Source: Streptomyces sp. P3 (GTDB lineage Bacteria; Actinomycetota; Actinomycetes; Streptomycetales; Streptomycetaceae). From it: a stretch of 64,000 nt of DNA. The notes below the pieces were generated by a model. That model was not told the origin of the DNA and did not search any database. It worked only from the letters and a program-made list of their open reading frames with translations. Positions 23,448 to 32,218 of the stretch are shown one piece after another. A program made the translations under genes and the position numbers. The stretch lies in the NCBI RefSeq assembly GCF_003032475.1, contig NZ_CP028369.1, forward strand, positions 5,952,001 through 6,016,000, read 5' to 3'. The first letter of the stretch is position 1. Every line of letters begins with the position of its first letter.

Positions 23448-24521
23448 TCAGCCGCCGACGGGGCCGGAGCTCTCGCGGACGATCAGGTCGGTGCCGGCGA
23501 ACGTCGGCTCGGGAGACCGGTGGCCGCTCTCCAACTGGCCGCGCAGCAGGGCGAAGGCGTCGCGGCCCAGACCCTGGAAATCCATCCGCACGGTGGTGAG
23601 GGCGGGCGTGAGGAACGCCGAGTGCGGGGCGTCGTCGAAGCCGATGACGCTGACGTCGCCCGGCACATCGCGTCCGGCGTGGTGCAGGGCGCGCAGCACG
23701 CCCAGTGCCAGGTCGTCGTTGCCGCACAGGATCGCGGTGATCTCCGGGTCGTCCGCGAGCCCGCGCCCCTCGTCGTAGCCGACCTGCGCGCCCCAGCCCG
23801 TGCCGCCGCGCGGGTCGGGCGGGGTGATGCCGGCCGCCTCCAGAGCGGCGCGCCAGCCCTGGGCGCGGGGGCCTTCGGGACGCCGGGCGCCCACGGACGA
23901 CGGGATGGCGAGGTAGTGGACGGTCCGGTGCCCGAGTTCCAGCAGGTACGCGGTGGCGGCCCGGGCGGCCTCGCGGTCGTCGGCCCACACGGCGGGACGG
24001 GGAGGGGTCCCGCCGGGCGGCGGGGCCTCGACGACGGCGGCGCACGGCACGTCGGCCGGGGCCCGTTCCAGTGCGGCGGCGCCGAGCGGGTCGAAGCCGA
24101 TGACCAGCAGCCCGCCGCCCTCGGCCGCTGCCGCGGACATCGTGCGGTCGAGGTCGTCCTCGGGCGTCAGCACCTTCACGCCCAGCGCGTATCCCGCGGC
24201 GCGGGCCGCTTCCTCCAGGCCCTGCAAAGTGGCCGCGTAGCCGTGGAGGGTCGTGTTCGAGGTCAGGACGGTGAGGGACCGGGTCACGCCGCTGGCGAGG
24301 GCGAACGCGGTCGGGTTGCGGCGGAATCCCAGACTCTGGACGGCCGCCTCGACGCGGCGGCGCGTCTCCTCGCGGACGTTCGGGTGACCGTTGATCACCC
24401 GGGAGACGGTCTGGTACGACACGCCTGCGGCCCGAGCGACATCGCGAATGCTGGCGGCTTTGCGCTGTTCCCGCCCGGCGCCCGAGGGGTGGTCGGGGGT
24501 CGTGTGACCGGTCACATTCAT
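23448..24521 (-). CDS. LacI-family transcription regulator
   Basis: A 357-aa repressor. The N-terminal HTH (about 25-75) has SIRDVARAAGVSYQTVSRVINGHPNVREET, split in two by the sequence limit here: SIRDVARAAGVSYQTVSR and then VINGHPNVREET. The C-terminal periplasmic-binding-like domain (about 85-345) would bind a sugar effector. ATG at 24521 starts the protein; codons 3-7 overlap the perfect palindrome TGTGACCGGTCACA (24503-24516). It lies downstream of araBAD on the same strand, after 270 nt with hairpins, and has its own operator-like box (24529-24545). It probably controls the ara or alpha-galactosidase genes. Confidence 0.88.
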   Translation of the reverse strand: MNVTGHTTPDHPSGAGREQRKAASIRDVARAAGVSYQTVSRVINGHPNVREETRRRVEAAVQSLGFRRNPTAFALASGVTRSLTVLTSNTTLHGYAATLQGLEEAARAAGYALGVKVLTPEDDLDRTMSAAAAEGGGLLVIGFDPLGAAALERAPADVPCAAVVEAPPPGGTPPRPAVWADDREAARAATAYLLELGHRTVHYLAIPSSVGARRPEGPRAQGWRAALEAAGITPPDPRGGTGWGAQVGYDEGRGLADDPEITAILCGNDDLALGVLRALHHAGRDVPGDVSVIGFDDAPHSAFLTPALTTVRMDFQGLGRDAFALLRGQLESGHRSPEPTFAGTDLIVRESSGPVGG

Positions 24522-24557
24522 CCTGTGAGTGTGAGCGGCCGCAATGCCGCGCGTCAA
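24503..24557 (-). promoter_or_regulatory. lacI promoter/operator region
   Basis: On the minus strand a TTGACG -35-like box (24552-24557) is followed by TTGCGGCCGCTCACAC (operator-like, 24529-24544) and, inside the first codons, TGTGACCGGTCACA (24503-24516), a perfect 14-bp palindrome. The first box aligns with TTGTGACCGCTCACAA upstream of the decayed lacI copy, so both are candidate autoregulatory LacI operators. Confidence 0.5.
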
Positions 24558-24612
24558 GTGACGGGAATGACCGGAGTCGGTCTCCGTGCGACAGGTATAT
24601 CAGGGAACGCGT

Positions 24613-24630
24613 CGGCCGACCGGTCGGCCG
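24613..24630. repeat. 18-bp perfect palindrome downstream of araD
   Basis: CGGCCGACCGGTCGGCCG is fully self-complementary. It shares the CGGTCGGCCG core with the larger palindrome at 24695-24718 and probably contributes to transcript termination or processing after the ara operon. Confidence 0.5.
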
Positions 24631-24694
24631 GGGTACACCCGAGCCGACCGGGTCGACCCCGGCAGGCGCGGGATGACCGGCCGGCTCGCGGTGA

Positions 24695-24718
24695 CCGGAC
24701 GGTCGGCCGACCGTCCGG
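24695..24718 (-). terminator. 24-bp perfect palindrome after araD (probable terminator)
   Basis: The 12-base arms CCGGACGGTCGG and CCGACCGTCCGG are exact reverse complements with no spacer, 75 nt after the araD stop. This is the strongest candidate for the end of the araBAD transcript. A perfect spacer-less palindrome could also be a protein-binding site. Confidence 0.5.
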
Positions 24719-24748
24719 CCGGCCGACGAGTCGTTCAGTTGTTCTGAC

Positions 24749-24780
24749 TCCTTGAGTCCTTGAGCCCTTGAGCCCTCGGG
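24749..24780. repeat. 8-bp tandem repeat (TCCTTGAG) x3 plus a degenerate copy
   Basis: TCCTTGAG, TCCTTGAG, CCCTTGAG and a degenerate CCCTCGGG follow each other just downstream of the araD stop. Such a short tandem array can vary in copy number; no function is suggested. Confidence 0.6.
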
Positions 24781-24792
24781 TCGTGGAGTCGG

Positions 24793-25515
24793 TCAGGAAG
24801 GCGTGGGCGCCGGGTTGCCGTAGTAGGCGTCGGGGCCGTGCTTGCGGGTGTAGTGGCGGTTGAGGAGGTGGGGCGGGGGCGGTGCGGTCGGGGACAGCGC
24901 GAAGGTGTGCAGGGCGATGTCGGCGACGGCTTCGCAGATGATGGCGTGCTCGAGCGACTTGCGGGCGGTCGGCCCCCAGGTGAACGGGCCGTGGTTGGCC
25001 ACCAGGGCGGCGGGCACCTCGACCGCCCGCTGGTCGTCCTCCTCCAGGAGGTCCACGATGACCCGCCCGGTGTTGTACTCGTAGTCCTTCGCGCACTGCT
25101 CGGCCGTGAGGTCCGGGGTGACCGGGATCGGGCCGTTGAAGGTGTCGGCGTGGGTGGTGCCGAGCACGGGGATGTCGCGGCGGGCCTGGGCGAAGGCTAC
25201 GGCGCGGGTGGAGTGGGTGTGGGTGACGCCGCCGATGGAGGGGAAGGCGAGGTAGAGGCAGCGGTGGGTCTCGGTGTCGGTGGAGGGCCGCAGGTGCCCG
25301 TCGACGACCGTGCCGTCCGACAGGCGGACGGTCACCAGGTCGTCGAGACCGAGGTCCTCGTAGGGGACCCCGGAGGGCTTGATGACGAAGACGCCCGCCT
25401 CGCGGTCGACGCCGCTGACGTTGCCCCAGGTCAGCGTCGCCAGGCCGACCTGAGGGATGGTCAGGTTGGCGTCCAGCACCTCCTGCCGCAGACCGTCGCG
25501 TACTCGTACGGTCAT
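24793..25515 (-). CDS. araD: L-ribulose-5-phosphate 4-epimerase
   Basis: A 240-aa class II aldolase/epimerase. It converts L-ribulose 5-phosphate to D-xylulose 5-phosphate in the L-arabinose pathway. GVFVIKPSGVPYEDL (near 45-59) is the substrate phosphate loop, GVTHTHSTRAVAFAQA (near 93-108) carries two zinc-ligand histidines, and LVANHGPFTWG (near 169-179) the third. Length and motifs match E. coli AraD. It follows araA by 44 nt, in which a 11-codon minicistron overlaps the araD ATG (ATGA); AAGGAGG precedes the ATG. Final step of the araBAD operon. Confidence 0.95.
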   Translation of the reverse strand: MTVRVRDGLRQEVLDANLTIPQVGLATLTWGNVSGVDREAGVFVIKPSGVPYEDLGLDDLVTVRLSDGTVVDGHLRPSTDTETHRCLYLAFPSIGGVTHTHSTRAVAFAQARRDIPVLGTTHADTFNGPIPVTPDLTAEQCAKDYEYNTGRVIVDLLEEDDQRAVEVPAALVANHGPFTWGPTARKSLEHAIICEAVADIALHTFALSPTAPPPPHLLNRHYTRKHGPDAYYGNPAPTPS

Positions 25516-25547
25516 CGGCTTCCTCCTTGCACACGGATCAGAGCCAT
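25512..25547 (-). CDS. possible 11-aa minicistron overlapping the araD start
   Basis: ATG at 25547 opens MALIRVQGGSR and ends in a TGA that overlaps the araD ATG. It has a GAGGGCGG ribosome binding site beginning right after the araA stop. It could keep ribosomes passing from araA to araD (translational coupling) or be chance; the peptide itself contains the araD ribosome binding site codons. Confidence 0.25.
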   Translation of the reverse strand: MALIRVQGGSR

Positions 25548-25558
25548 GGTGTCCGCCC

Positions 25559-27076
25559 TCACAGCGCCTGGGCGAGACGGTGGTAGGCCGCGTTCCAGCG
25601 GACTTCCTTGGCGAACTGCTCGGTGCGGGTGTTCTCGTCGATGGTGAGGAGCTCGACGCCGGTCATGGCGGCGTAGTCGGTGAGCGTCTCCACGCTCACG
25701 GCCGAGCTGAGCACGGTGTGGTGCGGGGCGCCGGCGAGCAGCCAGCTCTCCGCGGACTCGGCCAGCGAGGGGCGGGGCTCCCACACGGCGCGGGCCACCG
25801 GCAGACGGCGCAGCGGCTCGCTCGGGGAGATGACGTCGACGACGTTCGCGGTCAGCCGGAAGCGGTCGCCGAGGTCGGAGAGACCGACGACGACGGCGGG
25901 GCCCTCGGCGGCGTTGAAGACCAGGCGGACGGGGTCCTCGCGGCCGCCGATGGAGAGGGGGTGGATCTCGGCGCTGGGGCGGCCGGCGGCGATGGAGGGG
26001 CAGACCTCGAGCATGTGGGCGCCGAGGACGCACGGCTTGCCGGGGCCGAGGTGGTAGGTGTAGTCCTCCATGAAGCTGGTGCCGCCGGGGCTGCCGACGC
26101 CCATGACCTTCATCGTGCGCAGCAGGGCCGAGGTCTTCCAGTCGCCCTCGCCGCCGAAGCCGTAGCCGTCGGCCATGAGGCGCTGGACGGCGATGCCGGG
26201 CAGCTGCCGCAGGCCGCCGAGGTCCTCGAAGTTGGTGGTGAAGGCGGTGAAGCCGCCCTCGGTGAGGAAGACGCGCAGACCGGCCTCGATGCGGGCCGCG
26301 TACAGCAGGGAGTCGTGCTGGTCGCCGCCGGGGCGCAGGGCCTCGGCGACGTCGTAGGAGTCGGTGTACTCGGCGGCGAGTTCGGCGACGTCCTTGTCCG
26401 GCACGGCGTCGACGACGGCGACGAGGTCGTTGACGCCGTAGGTGTTGACGGAGAACCCGAAACGCAGCTGGGCCTCGACCTTGTCGCCCTCGGTCACGGC
26501 GACGTCGCGCATGTTGTCGCCGAAGCGGGCCAGGCGCAGGGTGCGGGCCGTGTGGCGGCCGACGGCGGCGCGGGCCCAGGCGGCGACGCGGCGCACGACG
26601 CGGGGGTCGGTGGCGTGACCGGCGACGATCTTGCGGTCGACGCCGACGCGGGACTCGATGTGGCCGAACTCGCGGTCGCCGTGGGCGGCCTGGTTGAGGT
26701 TCATGAAGTCCATGTCGATGCTGGGCCAGGGCAGCGACAGGTTGTACTGGGTGTGCAGGTGCAGCAGCGGCCGGTCGAGGGCGCTGAGTCCGGCGATCCA
26801 CATCTTGGCGGGGGAGAAGGTGTGCATCCACACGATCACGCCCACGCAGGTGTCGGAGGCCGAGGCCTCCTGGCACATCCGCCGGATCGCGTCGGCGTCG
26901 GTCAGGACCGGCTTCCACACGATTTTGACCGGGATCTCGCCCGGGTGACCCAGCGTCTCGGAGATGCTCCGGGACTGCTCGGCCACCTGCTGCAGCACGT
27001 CGTCGCCGTACAGGCCCTGGCTGCCGGTGAGAAACCAGACCTCGTGGTCGGGGTAGGGCGTGGCGTTGGCTTCCAT
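25559..27076 (-). CDS. araA: L-arabinose isomerase
   Basis: A 505-aa cytosolic enzyme that interconverts L-arabinose and L-ribulose with Mn2+. It shows the family start [21 protein letters not shown], here divided as [14 protein letters not shown] and LYGDDVL, plus the conserved [15 protein letters not shown] (near 295-309) with the catalytic glutamate and [12 protein letters not shown] (near 331-342). Length equals E. coli AraA (500). ATG has GAAAGGAAAC upstream. It lies 76 nt after araB and is followed by araD on the same strand. Confidence 0.96.
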   Translation of the reverse strand: MEANATPYPDHEVWFLTGSQGLYGDDVLQQVAEQSRSISETLGHPGEIPVKIVWKPVLTDADAIRRMCQEASASDTCVGVIVWMHTFSPAKMWIAGLSALDRPLLHLHTQYNLSLPWPSIDMDFMNLNQAAHGDREFGHIESRVGVDRKIVAGHATDPRVVRRVAAWARAAVGRHTARTLRLARFGDNMRDVAVTEGDKVEAQLRFGFSVNTYGVNDLVAVVDAVPDKDVAELAAEYTDSYDVAEALRPGGDQHDSLLYAARIEAGLRVFLTEGGFTAFTTNFEDLGGLRQLPGIAVQRLMADGYGFGGEGDWKTSALLRTMKVMGVGSPGGTSFMEDYTYHLGPGKPCVLGAHMLEVCPSIAAGRPSAEIHPLSIGGREDPVRLVFNAAEGPAVVVGLSDLGDRFRLTANVVDVISPSEPLRRLPVARAVWEPRPSLAESAESWLLAGAPHHTVLSSAVSVETLTDYAAMTGVELLTIDENTRTEQFAKEVRWNAAYHRLAQAL

Positions 27077-27152
27077 GTCGGACGTTTCCTTTCGGGAATG
27101 ATGACCACAGAGCAGATGGCGGTGACGTTCACCGCGCGGGGGTACGGCGTTC

Positions 27153-28847
27153 TCAGGCGGATGCCTCGGCGCGGATACGGCGCAGGCGGTGCATGACCTC
27201 GTTGGCGCCGCGGCCGAAGTAGTCGTGCAGCAGCCGGTACTCGGCGAACAGGCGGTCGTAGGCCGCAGCCCGCTCGGGGTCGGGCTGGTAGACCGCCGGG
27301 CGGGCCTTGCCCATGGCGTGGGCGGCGGCCCTGATGTCCGGGTACGAGCCGGCCGCGACCGCCGCGTGCATCGCGGCGCCGAGGGCCGGTCCCTGGGCCG
27401 AGTCGATGACGCCGAGGGGCAGACGGGTGACGTCGGCGTAGATCTGCATCAGCAGCTCGTTCTTCGTCAGACCGCCCGCGATGATCAGCTCGCGCACCGG
27501 CACGCCGGAGTTCTCGAAGGCCTCGATGATGGTGCGGGTGCCGAAGGCGGTGGCCTCCAGCAGCGCCCGGTAGACGTCCTCGGGGCGGGTGGACAGCGTC
27601 AGGCCCACGATCACGCCGCTGAGGTCGTGGTCGACCAGGACGGAGCGGTTGCCGCTCTGCCAGTCCAGCGCGATCAGCCCGTGCTCGCCGATCTTCTGCT
27701 CGGCCGCGAGCGCGGTGAGGTGCTGGTGCGCGTCGCGTCCGAGGGCGGCCGCCTCCTCGGCGTACGCGGCGGGGAAGCCGGTGCGCACGAACCAGCCGAA
27801 GATGTCGCCGACGCCGCTCTGCCCGGCCTCGTAGCCCCACAGGCCCGGCAGGATGCCGCCGTCGACGACGCCGCACATGCCCGGCACCTCGGCCCACTGG
27901 TCGGAGCTCATGACGTGGCAGGTGGAGGTGCCCATGATGGCCACCATCCGGCCCGGCTCCACCGCTGTCGCGGCGGGCGCCGTCACATGGGCGTCGACGT
28001 TGCCGACGCACACGGCGATGCCTTCCGGCAGGCCCGTCCAGGCCGCCGCCTCGGCCGTCAGGCCGCCCGCCAGATCGCCGAGCTGCCCGATCGGGTGCTC
28101 CAGCTTGGTGCTCACGAAGTCGGCGAAGTCGGGGTTCAGCGCGGCGAGGTACTCCGGCGACGGGTAGACGCCGTCCTGCAGCTGGCCCTTGTAGCCGGCG
28201 GTGCAGGCGTTGCGGACGTAGTTCCCCGACAGCCGCCACACGATCCAGTCCGCGGCCTCCACCCAGCGCTCGGTCCGGGCGTAGATCTCCGGGTCCTCCT
28301 CGAGGAGCTGCAGCGCCTTGGCGAACTCCCACTCCGAGGAGATCTTGCCGCCGTAGCGCTTGATCCACGGCTCCTTGCGCTGCTCGGCCAGCGCCGTGAT
28401 GCGGTCGGCCTGGGCCTGGGCCGCGTGGTGACGCCACAGCTTGACGTAGGCGTGCGGACGGCCGGTGAGGTCCGGCAGCTCGCACAGCGGCGTGCCGTCG
28501 GCCAGCGTCGGCACCATCGTGCAGGCGGTGAAGTCCGTGCCGATTCCCACGACCTGCTCCGGGCGCACCCCCGAGCGGGCCAGCGCCTCAGGTACGGCGA
28601 TGCGCAGGACGTCGATGTAGTCGGAGGGCACCTGCAGCGCCCAGTCCGGCGGCAGCGCGGTCCCGTCCGGCAGCTCCCGGTCGAGCACGGCATGGGTGTA
28701 CGGGTGCTCGGCCGACGCCAGCTCGGCGCCGTCGGAGACCCGGACCACCACGGCCCGCCCGGACAGCGTGCCGTAGTCGACTCCGATGACATAGGTGTCG
28801 GGACGGGACTCTTCCCCGCGCTCGTCCAGGATCTCGGCGTTCACCAC
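27153..28847 (-). CDS. araB: ribulokinase
   Basis: A 564-aa FGGY-family kinase phosphorylating L-ribulose with ATP. The N-terminal ATP/sugar-binding region has [17 protein letters not shown] (near 16-32), [16 protein letters not shown] follows near 100-115, and the C-terminal FGGY domain has [20 protein letters not shown] (near 453-472). GTG at 28847 (or the adjacent GTG at 28844) fits; the long N-terminal extension would read through the promoter. Upstream, GTTCGGTAT occurs twice as a direct repeat. First gene of araBAD; the order B-A-D matches Gram-positive and actinobacterial ara operons. Confidence 0.94.
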   Translation of the reverse strand: MVNAEILDERGEESRPDTYVIGVDYGTLSGRAVVVRVSDGAELASAEHPYTHAVLDRELPDGTALPPDWALQVPSDYIDVLRIAVPEALARSGVRPEQVVGIGTDFTACTMVPTLADGTPLCELPDLTGRPHAYVKLWRHHAAQAQADRITALAEQRKEPWIKRYGGKISSEWEFAKALQLLEEDPEIYARTERWVEAADWIVWRLSGNYVRNACTAGYKGQLQDGVYPSPEYLAALNPDFADFVSTKLEHPIGQLGDLAGGLTAEAAAWTGLPEGIAVCVGNVDAHVTAPAATAVEPGRMVAIMGTSTCHVMSSDQWAEVPGMCGVVDGGILPGLWGYEAGQSGVGDIFGWFVRTGFPAAYAEEAAALGRDAHQHLTALAAEQKIGEHGLIALDWQSGNRSVLVDHDLSGVIVGLTLSTRPEDVYRALLEATAFGTRTIIEAFENSGVPVRELIIAGGLTKNELLMQIYADVTRLPLGVIDSAQGPALGAAMHAAVAAGSYPDIRAAAHAMGKARPAVYQPDPERAAAYDRLFAEYRLLHDYFGRGANEVMHRLRRIRAEASA

Positions 28848-28861
28848 CGGACCGCCCTTCT

Positions 28862-28889
28862 GTTCGGTATGACAATCAACGTTCGGTAT
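28862..28889 (-). promoter_or_regulatory. direct repeat GTTCGGTAT upstream of araB
   Basis: GTTCGGTAT occurs at 28862-28870 and again at 28881-28889, a 19-bp period (about two helical turns). It lies just upstream of the araB start and in the araB promoter region. Tandem binding on one DNA face suits an AraC-, DeoR- or GntR-type regulator and does not resemble the TTGTGA-type LacI boxes elsewhere. Confidence 0.45.
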
Positions 28890-29012
28890 TGCGGATAGGG
28901 GAAAGGTAACCGGTGGTGTGGAGGATGGGGAAGGCCGGGGCCCGTGAAGACCCCGGCCGGGGCGAAGTCGGCCGGTCGGCGGCGCGGCCGCCACCTTGCC
29001 GATGTCGGGCGC

Positions 29013-29220
29013 TCACCTGGTGGAGTTTGCGAAGGTGACGGCTTTTATGTCGGCCTTCCGGGTGACCGGGACCGGCAGATCGCGGAAGTCGGGCCGGCTG
29101 GAGGATTTGCTGAACGCGACCGTGTTCGTGGTGCCGTTCGCGTAAAGGTCCGCCGCCCCGGAGAGGCCGCTGGTGTGGCGGTTCCCGGAACCCGCGAACT
29201 CGCACGGCGCGCGTTCGTCA
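29013..29220 (-). pseudogene. remnant of a secreted carbohydrate-binding (CBM35-like) sequence
   Basis: On the minus strand a frame reads ADLYANGTTNTVAFSKSS and ends ADIKAVTFANSTR. The first stretch resembles the end of CBM35/CBM6-type carbohydrate-binding modules (a strand of the type LYANGTNTVxFxNPSG), which are often appended to secreted glycosidases. There is no start, signal peptide or catalytic domain, and the surrounding frames are interrupted. I read it as debris from a lost secreted sugar-binding enzyme; the match is short and uncertain. Confidence 0.35.
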
Positions 29221-29299
29221 CGTGACACCCGGCCGCCGGGGCCTTCGCCTGGCAGGTGAGGGCGTTCGCGGCGCCCGCGCCGATGTGGCCGACGTGCTC

Positions 29300-29555
29300 G
29301 CCCGCCCGAGGGTCGGGCGTTGCCGGAGACGTCCGCGGTCCCGGCGGAGTCGCCGTCCACCGTGAGGCTCCGGGTGGCGGGGCCGCCCGACTGACGTGCC
29401 TCGTTCCGCACGCTCGGGTGGCCGTCGGCGACCCTCGTGACGGTCTGGGAGGGGAGGTCCGCCGCCGGGCGACGTCGCGAATGCCGGCGGCCTCCCGCTG
29501 CCCGGGGGCGGTCGCCCCGGCCGCCGAAGCTTGTGTGACCGGTCGCTGACCTGCG
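29300..29555 (-). pseudogene. decayed lacI-family regulator gene (duplicate of the 23448-24521 gene)
   Basis: The minus strand contains the beginning of a LacI gene split between frames: AAGIRDVARR in one frame, then LPSQTVTRVADGHPSVRNEA in another, then ATRSLTV. The same blocks occur in order in the intact LacI at 24521. At DNA level GCCGCCGGCATTCGCGACGT matches the intact gene with two differences, and the GACCGGTCACAC start region is also shared. Several deletions destroy the frame and the effector domain is missing. The gene lay divergent to the alpha-galactosidase, so it was probably its former local regulator. Confidence 0.7.
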
Positions 29556-29559
29556 AGGA

Positions 29560-29575
29560 TTGTGAGCGGTCACAA
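29560..29575. promoter_or_regulatory. LacI-type operator candidate upstream of the alpha-galactosidase
   Basis: TTGTGAGCGGTCACAA is palindromic in 14 of 16 positions and resembles classic LacI-family operators. It lies between the decayed lacI and the alpha-galactosidase. A degenerate copy stands at the same place before the intact lacI (24529-24545). It is probably the binding site of the intact regulator at 23448-24521. Confidence 0.55.
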
Positions 29576-29726
29576 CTTGGGCGCCAAGAGACTTGGGACC
29601 AGGGACTCACTCCTCGGTCACCCCGGCCGGCGCGGCGGACCCACCGCCTCCCGAGCGCGAATCTCCAGTTCAGAGCGCCTACGAGAAGCACCGCAGGACC
29701 GAACCGTCCCGGAAGGGGAAACTGCC

Positions 29727-31850
29727 TTGGCCACTGCCGTCGCGACAGACGAGAGGTCCCGTGTCTGGTCCCGCCCGGAACTCGGACTGCACGCCGTGGT
29801 GGACGCCGGGGGATCGGTGCGACTGGGCAGACCCGACCAGGACCGGGCCTGCCTGGTCCCCCTCGTCGAGGTGACCGCCACCGGCCACGGACGCCGGTGG
29901 TCGGGCGAACGTTTCATCGAGACGTCCGTGGGCGAACGCCTCGCCTATCGCGGCCACGAGACGGTCCACGAGGGCGGCCGGGAGCGCACCACGATCCGGC
30001 TGGCGGACCCCGTGACCGGACTCGCCGCCCACGTCACCCTCGAGGCGGGCGGCGGAGCGGTTCCCGGCACCGGCTTCCTGCGGGCCCGGGTGCGCCTGGT
30101 CAACGAGGGCGCGGCCCCGATCCGGCTGGAGAGCGTGACCACGCTGACCCTCGGCGGTATCGCCGACGCCGACGGATCGCTCGACGGTCTCACCCTGCAC
30201 TGGGCCGACAACGACTGGCTCGCCGAATGCCGCTGGCGGCAGGCCCCCTACCGCGACCGGGCCGTCGCGCTGAGCCGGTCCGCCCACGGCCACGACGGCC
30301 GCGGCTGCTTCGAGCGGTACTCGCAGGGCAGCTGGTCCACCGGCCGCCACCTCCCCGTCGCGGGCCTCACCGACCGGGACGGCGGGGCGTGGCTGTGGCA
30401 GATCGAGTCCAGCGCGGGCTGGCGCTTCGAGACAGGTGAGCGCGAAGGATCCGCCTACGTCGCGCTGTTCGGCCCCGACGACGCCCACCACCAGTGGCAG
30501 CACACCCTCGCGCCGGGCCAGGAGTTCCACACCGTGCCCGCCGTCCTCGTCCGCACGGAGAGCGGCGGCCTGGACGCCGCTTTCGGGATCCTCACGGACC
30601 ACCGCCGCGGCATCCGCCGCGACCACCCCGACCACCGCGCGCTCCCGGTGATCTACAACGACTACATGAACACCCTCATGGGCGACCCCACCACGGAGAA
30701 ACTGCTGCCCCTGATCGAGTCCGCGGCCGCCGCCGGCGCGGAGGTCTTCGTCATCGACGCGGGCTGGTACGACGACGACGCCCAGGGCTGGTGGGACGCC
30801 GTGGGCGCCTGGGAAGCCGCCCCGAACCGCTTCCCCGGCGGCATCGAACAGGTCCTGGACGCCATCCGGCAGTGCGGTATGACGCCGGGGCTGTGGCTGG
30901 AGCCCGAGGTCGTCGGCGTGCGCAGCCCACTGGCCCGGACGCTGCCGCCCGAGGCGTTCTTCCAGCGCGGCGGGCTGCGCGTCACCGAACACGGACGGCA
31001 CCAGCTGGACCTGCGCCACCCGGCCGCCCGCGCCCATCTCGACCGGGTCGCCGACCGGCTCGTCGGCGACTGGGGCGTCGGCTACCTCAAGCTCGACTAC
31101 AACATCAACATCGGCCCCGGCACGGAGAGCGGCACCGGCGAGGGCCCCGAGAGCCCGGGCGCCGGACTGCTCGGACACCACCGCGCCCACCTCGACTGGA
31201 TGGCCTCACTGCTCGACCGGCACCCCCGTCTCGTCCTGGAGAACTGCGGGTCGGGCGGCCTGCGCATGGACTACGCGCAGCTGGCGGTGACGCAACTGCA
31301 GTCCACCAGCGACCAGCAGGACTTCCTGCGCTATCCGCCGATCGCCGCCGCGGCCGCGACCGCCGTCGCGCCCGAGCAGGCGGCCGTCTGGGCCTACCCC
31401 CAGCCGGCGCACAGCCTCGACGAGATCGCCTTCACCCTCACCGGCGCACTCCTCGGCCGGGTCCACCTCTCGGGGTTCCTCGACCATATGGACGACGACC
31501 GGTTCGCCCTCGTGCGCTCGGCGATCGGGGTGTACAAGGACATCCGCCCCCGGATCGCCGGCGCCCACCCCTTCTGGCCGCTCGGGCTGCCCGCCTGGGA
31601 GGACGCCTGGCTCGCGCACGGGCTGCGTGGCCCCGAGTCCACGTTCCTGACGGTGTGGCGCCGGGGCCCCGGCGGTGAGCGGCGCGCACTGTGCCTGCCG
31701 CACCTGCGGGGCGTCGGCCCGGTACCGGAGGTGCTGTACCCGGGCACCTCCGACGCCACCGTCCGGTGGGACGCCGACGCGGGGATCCTCACCGTCCGCC
31801 TGCCCCGCCCCGACACCGCGGTGCTCCTGCGGTGGGACACCGCCCTCTGA
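29727..31850 (+). CDS. alpha-galactosidase, GH36 family
   Basis: A 707-aa cytosolic glycoside hydrolase releasing alpha-1,6-galactose from melibiose/raffinose-type sugars. The N-terminal beta-sandwich covers about 1-290. The catalytic (beta/alpha)8 barrel covers about 300-620, with VFVIDAGWYDDD, MTPGLWLEPEVVG, the nucleophile Asp in YLKLDYNINIGPG (near 457) and the acid/base Asp in STSDQQDFLRYP (near 530). A C-terminal beta domain ends the protein. No signal peptide is present. TTG at 29727 is chosen because GGAAGGGG lies 7 nt upstream; the longer reading frame upstream runs through the operator and decayed lacI. Monocistronic as far as visible. Confidence 0.86.
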   Translation: MATAVATDERSRVWSRPELGLHAVVDAGGSVRLGRPDQDRACLVPLVEVTATGHGRRWSGERFIETSVGERLAYRGHETVHEGGRERTTIRLADPVTGLAAHVTLEAGGGAVPGTGFLRARVRLVNEGAAPIRLESVTTLTLGGIADADGSLDGLTLHWADNDWLAECRWRQAPYRDRAVALSRSAHGHDGRGCFERYSQGSWSTGRHLPVAGLTDRDGGAWLWQIESSAGWRFETGEREGSAYVALFGPDDAHHQWQHTLAPGQEFHTVPAVLVRTESGGLDAAFGILTDHRRGIRRDHPDHRALPVIYNDYMNTLMGDPTTEKLLPLIESAAAAGAEVFVIDAGWYDDDAQGWWDAVGAWEAAPNRFPGGIEQVLDAIRQCGMTPGLWLEPEVVGVRSPLARTLPPEAFFQRGGLRVTEHGRHQLDLRHPAARAHLDRVADRLVGDWGVGYLKLDYNINIGPGTESGTGEGPESPGAGLLGHHRAHLDWMASLLDRHPRLVLENCGSGGLRMDYAQLAVTQLQSTSDQQDFLRYPPIAAAAATAVAPEQAAVWAYPQPAHSLDEIAFTLTGALLGRVHLSGFLDHMDDDRFALVRSAIGVYKDIRPRIAGAHPFWPLGLPAWEDAWLAHGLRGPESTFLTVWRRGPGGERRALCLPHLRGVGPVPEVLYPGTSDATVRWDADAGILTVRLPRPDTAVLLRWDTAL

Positions 31851-31883
31851 GGCGGCGCTCGCCACCTGGGGGCGGGCCGGCAC

Positions 31884-31951
31884 CACGGACCGGCTTCCGT
31901 CACGGACCGGCTCGCGTCACGGACCTGCCACCGTCACGGACCTGCCACCGG
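31884..31951 (+). repeat. four tandem 17-bp repeats in the gap after the alpha-galactosidase
   Basis: Four consecutive units of the form CACGGACCKGCYNCCGT occupy 31884-31900, 31901-31917, 31918-31934 and 31935-31951, the last slightly changed. The rest of the gap 31851-32218 holds no supported gene. Purpose is unknown; the array could be structural, a protein-binding array or simple slippage. Confidence 0.7.
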
Positions 31952-32204
31952 GGACCGCCGGCGCGGCGCGGCCGGCCGCGACCCGTGAAGCGGTGACGGC
32001 TGCCGAGCGGAGCCGGTGGCGTCGCAGCCGAGTCCCGACCCGGTGCGCGCTGCGCGGGCCTCACGGAAGCCGACCCGCCCTCCGGGGAGCGACGGTGCCG
32101 GTTTCCGGAGGGGCGGCGGCCCCTCTCGTGTCCGCCGCCGGGGCCGGTGCCCGGGCCGCCGCCGGGCGGTCCGGGGCGACTCGATGGGGTGCGGTCCCGG
32201 CTGC

Positions 32205-32210
32205 TACGTT
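32205..32210 (+). promoter_or_regulatory. -10 box (TACGTT) for the cupin gene
   Basis: TACGTT ends 8 nt before the ATG at 32219 and no ribosome binding site intervenes, so the transcript is probably leaderless. Confidence 0.5.
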
Positions 32211-32218
32211 GCGGACGC

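Noticed and set aside
29218..29691. 157-aa minus-strand frame across the alpha-galactosidase upstream region
   Set aside because: Composition is shadow-like and it overlaps the decayed lacI in another frame; only the lacI similarity was retained.
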